Below are positions 1-9,695 of a stretch of DNA of 64,000 nt, one piece after another. Position 1 is the stretch's first letter, and every line of letters starts with the position of its first letter. This DNA comes from CAIWHR01 sp963809965. Its GTDB lineage: Bacteria; Pseudomonadota; Gammaproteobacteria; Burkholderiales; Casimicrobiaceae. The notes under the pieces are model-generated. The model did no database searches. It saw nothing but the letters and a program-made list of their open reading frames with translations, and was not told the origin of the DNA. The stretch lies in contig CAWELU010000010.1 in the NCBI GenBank assembly GCA_963809965.1, positions 53,895-117,894 of the forward strand, written 5' to 3'. The position numbers and the translations under genes were made by a program.

Positions 1-566
1 CGGCCGCGTCCGAGTCCGTGCCGATCATCGCGGCGCCCTCGCCGCTGTCCGGCAATCACTGCCGCCGCATCGACGCCTCCGGCCGACACCGCGCGCAGCT
101 AGGGGCCCACGCCCTGGATCTGCGTCGTCGGCGAATACTCCTGGTGCGCGATGAGGTAGTCCGGCGCGACCGGCTGCGCCTTCGCCTGCGCGTGCGCGAA
201 CCGCGCCGCCTCGCGCGCCTTGGCGATCGCCGTGGGCTGCGTGTCGAGCATGCGTGACCGCCACCCAGCCGACGACGACCACCGCCGCGACGCGTCGCGG
301 CGGCCGCCCAGGCGAACGGCAATCCGGGCGTTCGCCCGCGGCTTCGGCGCGAGCACCGTCGGCTCGGCGGCGAGCCGCTGCGCGAAGCGCTCGGAGAAAC
401 CCGGCGAGTCGGCGCGCCGAGCCGCGCAGCGCGTCGCCGATCACGTGGTAGCACACCCACGTCGCCACTGCCTTCGGAGCTGCTTCAGCTGCCGATACAC
501 GACATCCGCCTCGGCGCCGTCGAGCTCGCCGTCCATCAACCGCGAAATCTCCTCGTCCATCACCAT
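1..566 (-). CDS. rseA: Anti-sigma-E factor RseA (partial, frame-disrupted)
   Basis: This is the membrane anti-sigma factor that should hold the adjacent RpoE inactive until envelope stress. The N-terminus MVMDEEISRLMDGELDGAEA is typical of the RseA/MucA sigma-binding domain. Further on, in other frames, come WVCYHVIGDALRG and, near the C-terminus, YLIAHQEYSPTTQIQGVGP, both family hallmarks. At least two small indels break the frame. The ATG at 564-566 lies inside the last codons of rpoE; a second ATG at 558-560 overlaps the rpoE stop as TGATG, so the genes are translationally coupled whichever start is used. The C-terminus probably runs to or past the window edge, where rseB would be expected. 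Identity rests on motif plus synteny. Confidence 0.8.
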
Positions 567-1162
567 CTCCGATCCTTGTCGGTCCCCAGCAGCGGCCGCA
601 ATTCCGCTGCGATCGCGTCGCGCGCCCGGAAGATCCGGGAGCGCACCGTGCCAATCGGACAGTTCATCACGTTGGCAATCTCCTCGTAGCTCAAGGCCCT
701 CGATCTCGCGCAGCGTGATCGCGGTCCGCAGGTCCTCCGGCAGCGCGTCCATCGCCCGGTTCACCGTCGCCGCGATCTCCTTGCCGTGCAGCTCGCTTTC
801 CGGCGTGCTCGCAGTCGCGCAACTGCTCGGCGTCCTCGAAGCCCTCCGCCTCCTCGTGGTCGAAGCTCGGTCGTCGTCGGCGCCCGCCGGCCCAGCGCGA
901 CCAGGTAGTTCTTCGCCGTGTTGATCCCGATCCGGTACAGCCACGTGTAGAACGCGCTGTCGCCGCGAAAGCTCGGGAGCGCCCGGTACGCCTTGATGAA
1001 GGCCTCCTGCGTCACGTCCTCGACTTCCGCCGGGTCGCGCACGAACCGCGACAGCAGCCGCGCCAGCTTGCGCTGGTACTTCAGCACCAGCAGCTCGAAC
1101 GCCCGCTTGTCGCCGCGCTGCGCGCGCTCGACGAGCTGCTGATCGACTTCGCGATCACCCAT
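560..1162 (-). CDS. rpoE: RNA polymerase sigma factor RpoE/AlgU (frame-disrupted)
   Basis: ECF sigma factor for envelope stress. It starts MGDREVDQQLVERAQRGDK, then region 2 (LVLKYQRKLARLLSRFVRD, VEDVTQEAFIKAYRALPSF, FYTWLYRIGINTAKNYLV) and, in another frame, the region 4 helix-turn-helix portion ALPEDLRTAITLREIEGL. Conserved blocks lie in all three frames with breaks near 880, 815 and 690, which I read as single-base sequence errors rather than decay. About 200 codons matches the family length. The stop at 560-562 overlaps rseA. A possible self-regulated promoter lies at 1288-1316. Confidence 0.88.
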
Positions 1163-1287
1163 CCAGTCCCTGAATCATTCGTTGTTATGCCCGCCGAACG
1201 GCAGGTGCGGCAACCGGCTCGAAGCCGACCGTCCCCGGACCCCGATCGGGGCCCCGCCGAGGGACGCATGCGGCGCGCGCTTGCATC

Positions 1288-1316
1288 AAAAGACCGCTTG
1301 CCGCGCGCGGAAGTTC
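1288..1316 (-). promoter_or_regulatory. Candidate sigma-E-type promoter of rpoE
   Basis: On the minus strand GAACTT (1316-1311), a 17-base spacer and TCTTTT (1293-1288) lie about 125 bases before the rpoE start. GAACTT is the usual -35 core of RpoE-dependent promoters; the -10 is only a partial match to TCTGA/TCAAA. RpoE operons are commonly autoregulated, which fits. The site overlaps the end of the asparaginase gene, so rpoE could be transcribed independently of its upstream neighbour. Confidence 0.4.
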
Positions 1317-2436
1317 AGCTCGGAGCATGGTTATTCGGTCGCGGCGTCGGACCGCCGGCGGCATGCGCAATTTTGTCCAGGACAACCGTCGGGCCGAATG
1401 CGCTCCGGTGACGATACCGCGGTAGTTGCGCACGAGCGGCTCGCGCCACGCCGCGAGCTCGCGCGCGCTGCGTCCGCGTCGAGCAGCCCCAGCTGGTCCA
1501 GCACCGCGACCGATCGACGGGATGCAGCGCCGCGCTTGGCGCCGTCGGCGACCTTGATCGCGATGCCCGATGCCCGCGCTGCGCACGCCGATGCGCCTGC
1601 ACGCCTTCGGCGCCGATCTTGGTCACCCAGTCGCCGCGCCCGGCGCGCATCAGCGCGAGGTCGTTGCGCGCCTTCGCCCGACACCATTTCCGGGTGCGCG
1701 CGTCATCGCGTCGGCGAGGATCGCGCGGCGCGCGCGCCGATACTCGGCGTCGTCGCGCCCGGCCGCGAGGCGCGCGAAGGCCGAGCGCGAGGCGCGAGAG
1801 CGGCACCGCGTAGTTCGGCGCCGAGCAGCCGTCGATCCCGGCGACGAGCTCGCGCCTCGCGGCGTCCGACGTGAAGTGCGCGACCGCGCGCGCGGATCGC
1901 CTGCTGCAGCGGATGGTCGAACGCGAGGTAGTCTGTCCTTCGGCAGTCCGCACGGCACGCAGTACGCGAGCATCCCGCTGTGCTTGCCCGAGCAGTTGTG
2001 CGCGAGCGGCGAGTACGGCGGCGGCGGCGGCACTTCGCCGCGCACCTCGTAGTAGCCCGGGCGCGTGCGTGCCGCACTGCAGATCGCCGGCGCGTGTTGC
2101 CCGCCTGCGCCAGCATGCCCGCGACCGCCTCGACGTGCCGCGGCTCGCCGGAGTGGCTCGCGCACAGCAGCGCGACCTGCGCCGGCGAGTAGCCGAAGCG
2201 CTCGACGCCGCCGGCGGCGACGAACGGCATCGCCTGGAACGGCTTCAGCGCGCTGCGGGTCATCGTCAGGAAGTGCGGATCGCCGGCCGCGAAGAGCAGG
2301 CGTGCCGTCGCGGTCGACGACGGCGACCGAGCCGTAGTGCACGCTGTCGATCGCGTCGCCGCGCGTCACGACGCGAGCGGCGCGTGCGGCGGCGCGACGT
2401 GCGGCGGCGGCGTCGCGGCGAGCGGCGGAGCGTCGG
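1315..2436 (-). CDS. L-asparaginase II family protein (frame-disrupted)
   Basis: This matches the bacterial asparaginase II family (PF06089 type), which hydrolyses asparagine to aspartate. Recognisable blocks occur in order: VTRGDAIDSVHYGSVAVVDR, MTRSALKPFQAMPFVAAGG, VALLCASHSGEPRHVEAVA, AHNCSGKHSGMLAYC, GIDGCSAPNYAVPLSRLALA, DWVTKIGAEGVQA and VAVLDQLGLLD. They are spread over three frames with several indels. A GTG at 2367-2369 gives the most direct start; an ATG at 2434-2436 is reached only through another frame shift, so the N-terminus is uncertain. The last frame stops at 1315. Length, about 340-370 codons, fits the family. Confidence 0.8.
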
Positions 2437-2541
2437 CATGGGCGATGCGCGGCAAACGCGCATTATCGCCCGCCGGAGCCCGCCGCCGCCCGAGCGGGTC
2501 GCGCGCGCGGATCGCCGCCGGGTCAGCGCCGGCGCGTACCG

Positions 2542-4466
2542 TCAGGTCCCCGGCGCGAGCGCGAGCGCCGCGGATCTGCTCGAGCGCGCGCCGGATCCTC
2601 GATCGTCGTGAGGTCGCCCGGATCGCGGCCTTCGGCCAGCGCCTGGATCGAGCGGCGCAGCAGCTTGCCGGAGCGCGTCTTCGGCAGCAGCGTGACGAAG
2701 TGCACGGCGCCCGGCCGCGCGATCGCGCCGAGCTCGCGGTCGACCGTGTCCATCACTTCCTTGCGCATCTGCGCGACGCGCTCGGGCGTCGCCACCGTCG
2801 CCGGATCCTTGACCACGGCGAACGCGACCGGAATCTGGCCCTTCAGCGGATCGGCGACGCCGACGACGGCGACCTCGGCGATGCCCGGAGTGCGCCTGCA
2901 CCGCCTCCTCGATCTCGCGCGTGCCGAGCCGGTGGCCGGCGACGTTGATCACGTCGTCGGTGCGGCCGAGCACGAAGTAGTAGCCGTCGGCGTCGCGCGT
3001 CGCCCAGTCGAACGTCGAGTACGCGAGCTTCGTGCCGAAGTCGGAGAAGTAGGTCTTGACGAAGCGCTCGTCGTCGCCCCAGACCGTCGTCATGCAGCCG
3101 GGCGGCAGCGGCGGCATGATCGTCAGCACGCCCTTCTCGTCGGCGCCCGACTTCCTCGCCGGTGCCTTCGCGCAGCAGCCGCACGTCGTAGCCGTAGACC
3201 GGGAACGACGGGCTGCCGAACTTGCGCGGCGTCTCCTCGACGCCGGGCATGCGCGGAGAGGATCGGCCAGCCGGTCTCGGTCTGCCAGTAGTTGTCGACG
3301 ATCGCGCACGCCGAGCGAGTCGGACGCCCAGCGCGCCGTCGGCTCGTCGAGCGGCTCGCCGGCGAGGAACAGGTACTTGAGCGTCGAGAGGTCGTGCTGC
3401 TTCATGTACGCCGGGTCCTGCTTCTTCAGCACGCGGATCGCGGTCGGCGAGCTGAACATCGTCTTCACCTTGTGCTCGGCGACGATCTTCCACCAGATGC
3501 GCGGGATCGGGCCGGATCGGCAGGCCCTCGTACATGATCGTCGTCGCGCCGTTGATCAGCGGCGCCGTAGACGATGTACGAGTGGCCGACGACCCAGCCG
3601 ATGTCGCTGGTCGTGAACATCGTCTCGCCCGGCTCGACGCAGAAGATGCGGCGCATCGACGACGCGAGCGCGACCGCGTAGCCGCCGGTGTCGCGCTGCA
3701 CGCCCTTCGGCTTGCCGGTGGTGCCCGACGTGTAGAGGATGTACGACGGCTCGCGACGATTCGAGCCATTCGCACGGCACCTGCGCGTCCATGTGCCGCG
3801 CGCGCAGCGTCGCGTAGTCGAGGTCGCGGCCGGCGACGACGGCCATCGCCGGGTCGAGGCCGCGGTTGACGATGATCACCTTGCGCCGGCGGGTTCTGCG
3901 GCGAGCCGGATCGCCTCGTCGACCAGGTGCTTGTAGGGCACCGGCTTGCCGCCGCGCATGCCGGCGTCGGAGGTGACCATCACCTTCGGCTGCGCGTCGT
4001 CGATGCGCGTGGCGAGGCTCGCCGCGGCGAAGCCGCCGAACACCACCGAGTGGATCGCGCCGATGCGCACGCAGGCGAGCATCGCGAACGCCGCCTCGGC
4101 GATCATCGGCATGTAGATCAGCACGCGGTCGCCGCGGCCCACGCCCTGCGCCTTGCAGCATCGCGGCGAAGCGGTTCACCTCGGCGTGCGAGCTCGCGGA
4201 TACGTGTAGCGTCTTCTCCTCGCCGGTCTCGGTCGAGATGTAGATCAGCGCCGTCTGGTCGCCGCGCGTCGGCGAGGTGGCGGTCGACCGCGTTGTGGCA
4301 GAGGTTGGTGCGGCCGCCGACGAACCACTTGGCGAACGGCGGCTTCGAGTAGTCGAGCACCGCCGAGAACGGCGTCTGCCAGTCGACGAGCGCGGCCTCG
4401 CTCGCGCCAGAACGCGTCGCGGTCGGCGATCGAGCGGCGATGGAACTCCTTGTACGGTCGTGCCAT
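2542..4466 (-). CDS. prpE: Propionyl-CoA synthetase PrpE (frame-disrupted)
   Basis: AMP-forming acyl-CoA ligase that activates propionate, and in some bacteria acrylate or 3-hydroxypropionate, with CoA and ATP. The N-terminus MARPYKEFHRRSIADRDAFW and the block FVGGRTNLCHNAVDRHL are PrpE-like. The adenylate-forming core follows: VLIYMPMIAEAAFAMLACVR, FTTSDIGWVVGHSYIVYGP, YLFLAGEPLDEPTA, DFATRDADGYYFVLGRTDD-like text and GHRLGTREIEEA. The acetyl-CoA-synthetase-type KTRSGKLLRR lysine motif is near the C-terminus. About 640 codons is the usual size. Blocks are spread over three frames by single-base indels. It follows acuI on the same strand about 95 bases away, suggesting a two-step acrylate/propionate module. 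Confidence 0.9.
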
Positions 4467-4560
4467 CGCACGCTCCGGCCGGGATCCGTACCGGCGCGAC
4501 GGCCGGCCGCCTCCGCGGTCAGGGATCGCGCGACCTGCCGCGGCGCGCCGGGATGCGGCG

Positions 4561-5567
4561 CTAGGGTGCTGCCGGCGCGATCCGCGACGACGGTCCGGCC
4601 GCGCACCATGCCCTTGAGGTAGGCGTCGAAGTGCGTCGGCAGCTCGTCGAAGTCGATCGTGCGCACCTGGTCGTGGACGCGGTCGGGGCGCCATTCGACG
4701 GCGAGCTTGTTCCAGATCTTCTGCCGCAGCGCCATCGGGCAGTTGGCGCTGTCGGCGCCGAGCAGCGCGACGCCGCGCAGGATGAACGGCGCGACGGTCG
4801 TGTTGAGCTTCATGTCCGGCGGCGAGGCCGACCGCGCCGACGGTGCCGCCGATCTTCATCGTCGACAGCAGCCACGCGAGCATGTCGCCGCCGAGGTTGT
4901 CGACGGCGCCGGCCCACGTCGCCTTGTCGAGCGGCCGGATCTTCGCGAGGTCGATCGACTGCGCGCTGCAGCACCTCCTTCGCGCCGAGCGCCCTTGAGG
5001 TAGCGCGTCTCCTCCTGCTTGCCGGTGATCGCGACGACGTGGTAGCCGGTCTTCGCCAGGATCTCGACCGCGACCGAGCCCACGCCGCCGGTCGCGCCGG
5101 TGACGGCGACCGGGCCCGTTGTCCGGCTTGAGGCCGTTGTGCTCCATCAGCATGATCGCCAGCGCCGCGGTGAAGCCGGCGGTGCCGAGCGTCATCGCGT
5201 CGAACGCCGTCATGCTCTCGGGCCGGCGCACGACCCAGTCGCCGGGCACGCGCACGTACTCGGCGTAGCCGCCGTCGTGCGCGACGCCCATGTCGTAGGC
5301 GTGGACGATGACCTTGTCGCCGCGCTTCCACCGCGGGTCGGTCGACGACTCGACGGTGCCGGCCATGTCGATGCCGGCGTTGGTCGGGTACTTGCGCATG
5401 ATCCTGCCGGCGCCGTTGTACGACAGCGCGTCCTTGTAGTTGATCGTCGAGTACTTGGTCCGGACGACGACCTCGCCGGGGTCGAGCTCGTCGAGCGTCA
5501 TCTCGACGAAGCGGCTCGTCACGACCTTGTTGTCCTCGAACGTCCGGTAGGCCTTGAATTTCTGCAC
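4561..5567 (-). CDS. acuI: Acrylyl-CoA reductase AcuI / YhdH-type MDR oxidoreductase
   Basis: NADPH-dependent medium-chain reductase. Characteristic text: FKAYRTFEDNKVVTSRFVEM, STINYKDALSYNGAGRIMRK, YPTNAGIDMAGTVESSTDPR, YDMGVAHDGGYAEYVRVPGD, MTLGTAGFTAALAIMLMEHN, then the Rossmann stretch (V-T-G-A-T-G-G-V-G-S in restored frame) and FILRGVALLGADSANCPM. The start is GTG at 5565-5567, chosen because AAGGAG sits just upstream. The natural stop is probably TAG at 4561-4563 after VVAD, reached after an indel. AcuI converts acryloyl-CoA to propionyl-CoA; the adjacent prpE supports that role over a generic quinone reductase. Confidence 0.85.
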
Positions 5568-5632
5568 GGGAGTCTCCTTGGGGATGCGGTCGGTGGTGCG
5601 AATGGCGGGAGTCGAGGGGCGGCGGCGCGACG

Positions 5633-6796
5633 TCAGCCGGCGCGGCGCTCGGCGGCGACGTGCGGCAGCGCCATGTAGTCGTGGGTCTGCATCTCGACGA
5701 GCCGGCTCACGGTGCGCGGGAATTCCCGGCTGTTCGGCCCCTCGCGGTAGAGCGTCGTCCGGGCGGGACCGCGGCCGACGACCAGCAGCTTCACGCGGTG
5801 ATCGTACAGGATGTCGACGAGCCAGGTGAAGCGCCGCGCGCGGTCGCCCATCGTCGGCGTCATCCGCGGCACGCCGGACAGGAGCAGCACCGCGAAGCGC
5901 TCGGCGAGCTCGAGGTAGTCGCGCTGCGACCGCGGGCCGTCGCACAGCGCCGCGAAGTCGAACCAGACGGCGCTGCCGGCGCGCCTGCCGCGCGACGAGC
6001 GTGCGCCCCTCGATCGACGAGCCGCGGGTCCTCGTCCGGGCCGGCGCGCATCGCGCTCGAACGCCGCGGCGAGCGCGGCGTCGGCCGCCGGGCCGAGCGG
6101 CGCGTGGTAGGCCTCGACCTGCTCGAGCACGCGCAGCCGGTAGTCGACGCCGGCGTCGACCTCGACGCACGTCGAGCCACTCGCTTCAGCAGCGCGATCG
6201 TCGGCAGGAAGTTCTGGCGCTGCAGGCCGTTGGGCTAGAGCCCGTCGGGCGGGTAGTTCGACGTCATCACGAACACGACGCCGCGCGTCGAACAGCGCCG
6301 CGAGCAGGCGGCCGAGGATCATCGCGTCGGCGATGTCGGAGACGTGGAACTCGTCGAAGCAGACGAGGCGCCAGCGTTGCGCGCGATGCGCGCGGCGACC
6401 GTGGCGAGCGGATCCGGCTTCGTGCTTCAGCTGCGCGAGCTCCTCGTGCACGTCGCGCATGAACGCGTGGAAGTGGACGCGCGTCTTGCGGCGGATCGGG
6501 ACGGTCGCGAAGAAGCCGTCCATCAGGAAGCTCTTGCCGCGGCCGACGCCGCCCCACAGGTAGACGCCGCGCGGCACCTCCGGGCGGCGCGAAGAGCCGC
6601 TTCAGCGTCGACTGCCGCGCGGCGCGAAAGGCGGCGAGCTCGTCGCGAGCTGCTGCAGCCGGTCGAGCGCGGCCGCCTGCGCGTGGTCGAGCGTCGTGCC
6701 GCGCGCGGCGAGGATCGGATCGAGCCGGGCGACGAGCGCGCCGCGGCGCGGACGACGTGCCGTCGATCGCGTCGCGGCGCAAGCCGCGTCGTTCAT
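5633..6796 (-). CDS. zapE: Cell division ATPase ZapE (AFG1-like), frame-disrupted
   Basis: AFG1/ZapE P-loop ATPase, which in E. coli associates with the Z-ring under stress. The Walker A block is YLWGGVGRGKSFLMDGFF, followed by RKTRVHFHAFMRDVHEEL, the Walker B/sensor text RLVCFDEFHVSDIADAMILG, VWFDFAALCDGPRSQRDYLE and FAVLLLSGVPRMTPTMGDRA. The C-terminus is EFPRTVSRLVEMQTHDYMAL. The ATG at 6794-6796 gives MNDAACAATRS and then LDRLQQLA helices typical of the N-terminus. About 385 codons matches the family. The Walker A and B blocks are in one frame; indels lie on both sides. In many betaproteobacteria zapE directly follows lpd of the 2-oxoglutarate dehydrogenase operon, as here. Confidence 0.88.
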
Positions 6797-6867
6797 CGGC
6801 CGCCAGGCGTCCGTGCGGATGCCGCTGCGGGCCGATCGCTCGACGCGCACGTCGCCGGCGACCGCGG

Positions 6868-8302
6868 TCAGAGGTTGAGCGTGCGCCCGTCGACCGCGAG
6901 CGCCGCTTCCTTCGTCGCCTCGGACAGCGACGGGTGCGCGTGGCAGATCCGCGCGAGGTCCTCGCTCGCCGCGCCGAACTCCATCGCCACCACGCCCTCG
7001 GCGATCAGCTCGGAGGCGAACGGCCCGATGACGTGCATGCCGAGGATGCGGTCGGTCGCGGCGTCGGCGAGGATCTTCACGAAGCCGGTCGTGTCGCCCA
7101 GCGCGCGCGCGCGGCCGTTGGCCGCGAACGGGAAGCTGCCGGCGCGGTAGGCGACGCCCTCGGCCTTGAGCTGCTGCTCGGTCTGGCCGACCCAGGCGAT
7201 CTCCGGCGACGTGTAGATGACCCAGGGAACGGTGTTGAAGTCGACGTGGCCGTGCTGGCCGGCGATGCGCTCGGCGACGGCCACGCCCTCCTCCTCGGCC
7301 TTGTGCGCGAGCATCGGGCCGCGCACGACGTCGCCGATCGGCCCAGACGTCGGCGAGGTTGGTCCGGCACTCGCCGTCGACGGCGACGAAGCCGCGCTCG
7401 TCGAGCGCGAGCCCGACCGCGTCGGCGTCGAGGCCCGCGGTGTGCGGGACGCCGGCCGATCGACACGATCAGCCGGTCGAACGTCGCCGCTGCGCCTTGC
7501 CCGCGGCGTCGGTGTAGTCGACGACGACGTCGTCCGCGCCGACCGTCGACCCCGGTGATCGCGACGCCGGTGTGGATCGCGAGGCCCTGCTTCGCGAACG
7601 CCCGCTGCGCTTCCTTCGCCACCGCCTCGTCCGCGGCGCCGAGGAACGCCGGCAGCGCCTCGAGCACGGTCGTCTGCGCGCCGAGCCGCCGCCAGACGCT
7701 GCCCATCTCGAGCCCGATCACGCCGGCGCCGACGACGCCGAGCCGCTTCGGCACCTCGCGGCAGCGCGAGCGCGCCGGCGTTGTCGAGCACGCGCTCGTT
7801 GTCGATCGCGACACCCGGCAGCGCGCGCGGCTTCGAGCCGGTGGCGACGATCACGTGCTTCGCGACGAGCTCGGCCGGCCGTCGCGCCGTCGACCGTGAT
7901 CGTTCCACCCGCCGTCGGCGCCGCCGCCGGCGAACGAGCCCACGGCCGTGGAAGAACGCGATCTTGTTCTTCTTGAACAGGAACAGGATGCCGTCGTTGT
8001 TCTGCGCGACGACCTTGTCCTTGCGCGCGAGCATCCGCTGCACGTCGATCGCGAGGCCCTTGATCTCGATGCCGTGGTCGGCGAACGCGTGGCCCGCGTG
8101 CTCGTAGTGCTCGGAGGACTGCAGCAGCGCCTTCGACGGGATGCAGCCGACGTTGGTGCAGGTGCCGCCGGGCGCGGGCTTGCCGCCGGCGCGCGTCCAG
8201 TCGTCGATGCAGGCGGTCCTGAAGCCGAGCTGCGCGCAGCGGATCGCGGCGATGTAGCCGCCGGGCCCGCCGCCGATGACGACGACGTCGAATGTTCGGC
8301 AT
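6868..8302 (-). CDS. lpdA: Dihydrolipoyl dehydrogenase (E3), frame-disrupted
   Basis: FAD-dependent E3 subunit that reoxidises the lipoyl group of 2-oxoglutarate dehydrogenase. After the start, MPNI, FAD-binding residues are recoverable across frames. Then RMLARKDKVVAQNNDGILFL, the C-terminal NAD block VGAGVIGLEMGSVWRRLGA, VDFNTVPWVIYTSPEIAWVG and the dimerisation-domain signature RICHAHPSLSEATKEAALAV with its His-x-x-x-x-Glu base. It ends VDGRTLNL. The ATG at 8300-8302 is preferred over 8315-8317 because MPNI leads straight into the FAD motif. At least four indels break the frame. It is the third gene of the odhA-odhB-lpd set. Confidence 0.9.
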
Positions 8303-8417
8303 CAGCGTCGGGGCCATGTAGCGGTCAGGGGCCGATCGAGCTGCCGGGGCCGACGGAGCGAGCCAGCACGAGGCAGACGCGGTCGCCGAACGCCCCCGCT
8401 TCGGCAGCCGCGTCGAT

Positions 8418-9680
8418 CTACAGGTCCAGCAGCATGCGCGCCGGATCCTCCAGCGCTTCCTTGATCGCGACCAGCGACAGCACCGCCTCGCGGCCGTCGA
8501 TGATCCGGTGGTCGTACGACTGCGCGAGGTAGTTCATCGGCCGCACGACGACCTGCCCGTTCTCGACCACCGCGCGCTCCTTGGTCGCGTGGACGCCGAG
8601 GATCGCCGACTGCGGCGGATTGATGATCGGCGTCGAGAGCATCGAGCCGAACACGCCGCCGTTGCTGATCGTGTAGGTGCCGCCGGTCAGCTCCTCGACC
8701 GTGAGCTTGCCGTCCTGCGCGCGCTTGCCGAAGTCGGCGATCTTCGCCTCGATCTCGGCGATCGACAGCTGGTCGGCGTCGCGCAGGATCGGCACGACCA
8801 GCCCGCGCGGGCTGCCCACGGCGATGCCGATGTCGAAGTAGCCGTGGTAGACGATGTCGGTGCCGTCGATCGACGCGTTGACGACCGGGTACTTCTTCAG
8901 CGCGTGCACCGCCGCCTTGACGAAGAAGCCCATGAAGCCGAGCTTGACGCCGTGCTCCTTCTCGAAGCGGTCCTTGTACCGGTTGCGCAGGTCGATCACC
9001 GGCTGCATGTTGACTTCGTTGAACGTGGTCAGGATCGCGGCGGTCGACTGCGATGCGACGCAGCCGCTCGGCCACGCGCTGGCGCAGCCGCGACATCGGC
9101 ACGCGCTGCTCGGGGCGGCTGCCCGAGCGCGGCGGGCAGCGAGCGGCCGGCGGGCGCGGCGCCGCCGGCTGGCCGCGGCGCCGGCGCGGCGCGGATGCGC
9201 CGCCGGCGCGGGCGGGGCGGCCTTCGGCGTCGCCGCCGCGAGCACGTCGCCCTTGGTGACGCGGCCGCCGCGACCGGTGCCCTGGACGTCGGCCGGCGTC
9301 ACGCCGTGCTCGGCCATCATCTTGCGCGCCGCGGGCAGCGCCGCCGGCGCGGCGCCGGCCGGCGCGCGGCGGCGCCGGCCGCGGCCGCAGCCGCCGCGGC
9401 CGCGTTGTCGCGTCGGCGACGGCGCGGCCGCGGTCGCCGCCGCCTCCGTGTCGATCACCGCGATCACTTCCTGGCCCGGCGACCGTCGCGCCGTCCGCCT
9501 TGAGGATCTCGACCAGCACGCCGGCGCCGGCGCGGGCAGCTCGAGCACGACCTTGTCGGTCTCGACGTCGACCAGGTTCTCGTCGCGCGCCACCGCCTCG
9601 CCGACCTTCTTGTGCCAGCTGACGAGCGTGGCCTCGGCCACCGACTCCGGCAGCTGCGGGACCTTGACTTCGACTCGCAT
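8418..9680 (-). CDS. sucB: 2-oxoglutarate dehydrogenase E2, dihydrolipoyl succinyltransferase
   Basis: E2 core of 2-oxoglutarate dehydrogenase. The lipoyl domain is intact at the start: VKVPQLPESVAEATLVSWHK and DENLVDVETDKVVLELPAP, with the DVETDKV lysine for lipoylation. An Ala/Pro-rich linker and a peripheral-subunit-binding domain (KMMAEHGVTPADVQGTGRGG) follow, then the catalytic domain FNEVNMQPVIDLRNRYKDRF, FFVKAAVHALKKYPVVNASI, GTYTISNGGVFGSMLSTPII and the active-site YDHRIIDGREAVLSLVAIKE. It ends ARMLLDL. 420 codons is normal. Small indels affect only the linker, the easiest place for read errors in GC-rich repeats. It lies 15 bases after odhA. Confidence 0.95.
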   Translation of the reverse strand: MRVEVKVPQLPESVAEATLVSWHKKVGEAVARDENLVDVETDKVVLELPAPAPACWSRSSRRTARRSPGQEVIAVIDTEAAATAAAPSPTRQRGRGGCGRGRRRRAPAGAAPAALPAARKMMAEHGVTPADVQGTGRGGRVTKGDVLAAATPKAAPPAPAAHPRRAGAAASRRRRARRPLAARRARAAAPSSACRCRGCASAWPSGCVASQSTAAILTTFNEVNMQPVIDLRNRYKDRFEKEHGVKLGFMGFFVKAAVHALKKYPVVNASIDGTDIVYHGYFDIGIAVGSPRGLVVPILRDADQLSIAEIEAKIADFGKRAQDGKLTVEELTGGTYTISNGGVFGSMLSTPIINPPQSAILGVHATKERAVVENGQVVVRPMNYLAQSYDHRIIDGREAVLSLVAIKEALEDPARMLLDL

Positions 9681-9695
9681 CGCGGGGCTTTCCTG

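Noticed and set aside
25..460. Long Arg-rich reading frames on both strands near the window start
   Set aside because: Shadow frames of rseA created by high GC content; the conserved RseA motifs explain the segment.
2337..2948. Plus-strand reading frame opposite prpE and the asparaginase
   Set aside because: Arg/Ala-rich composition with no motif; antisense to clearly recognisable genes.
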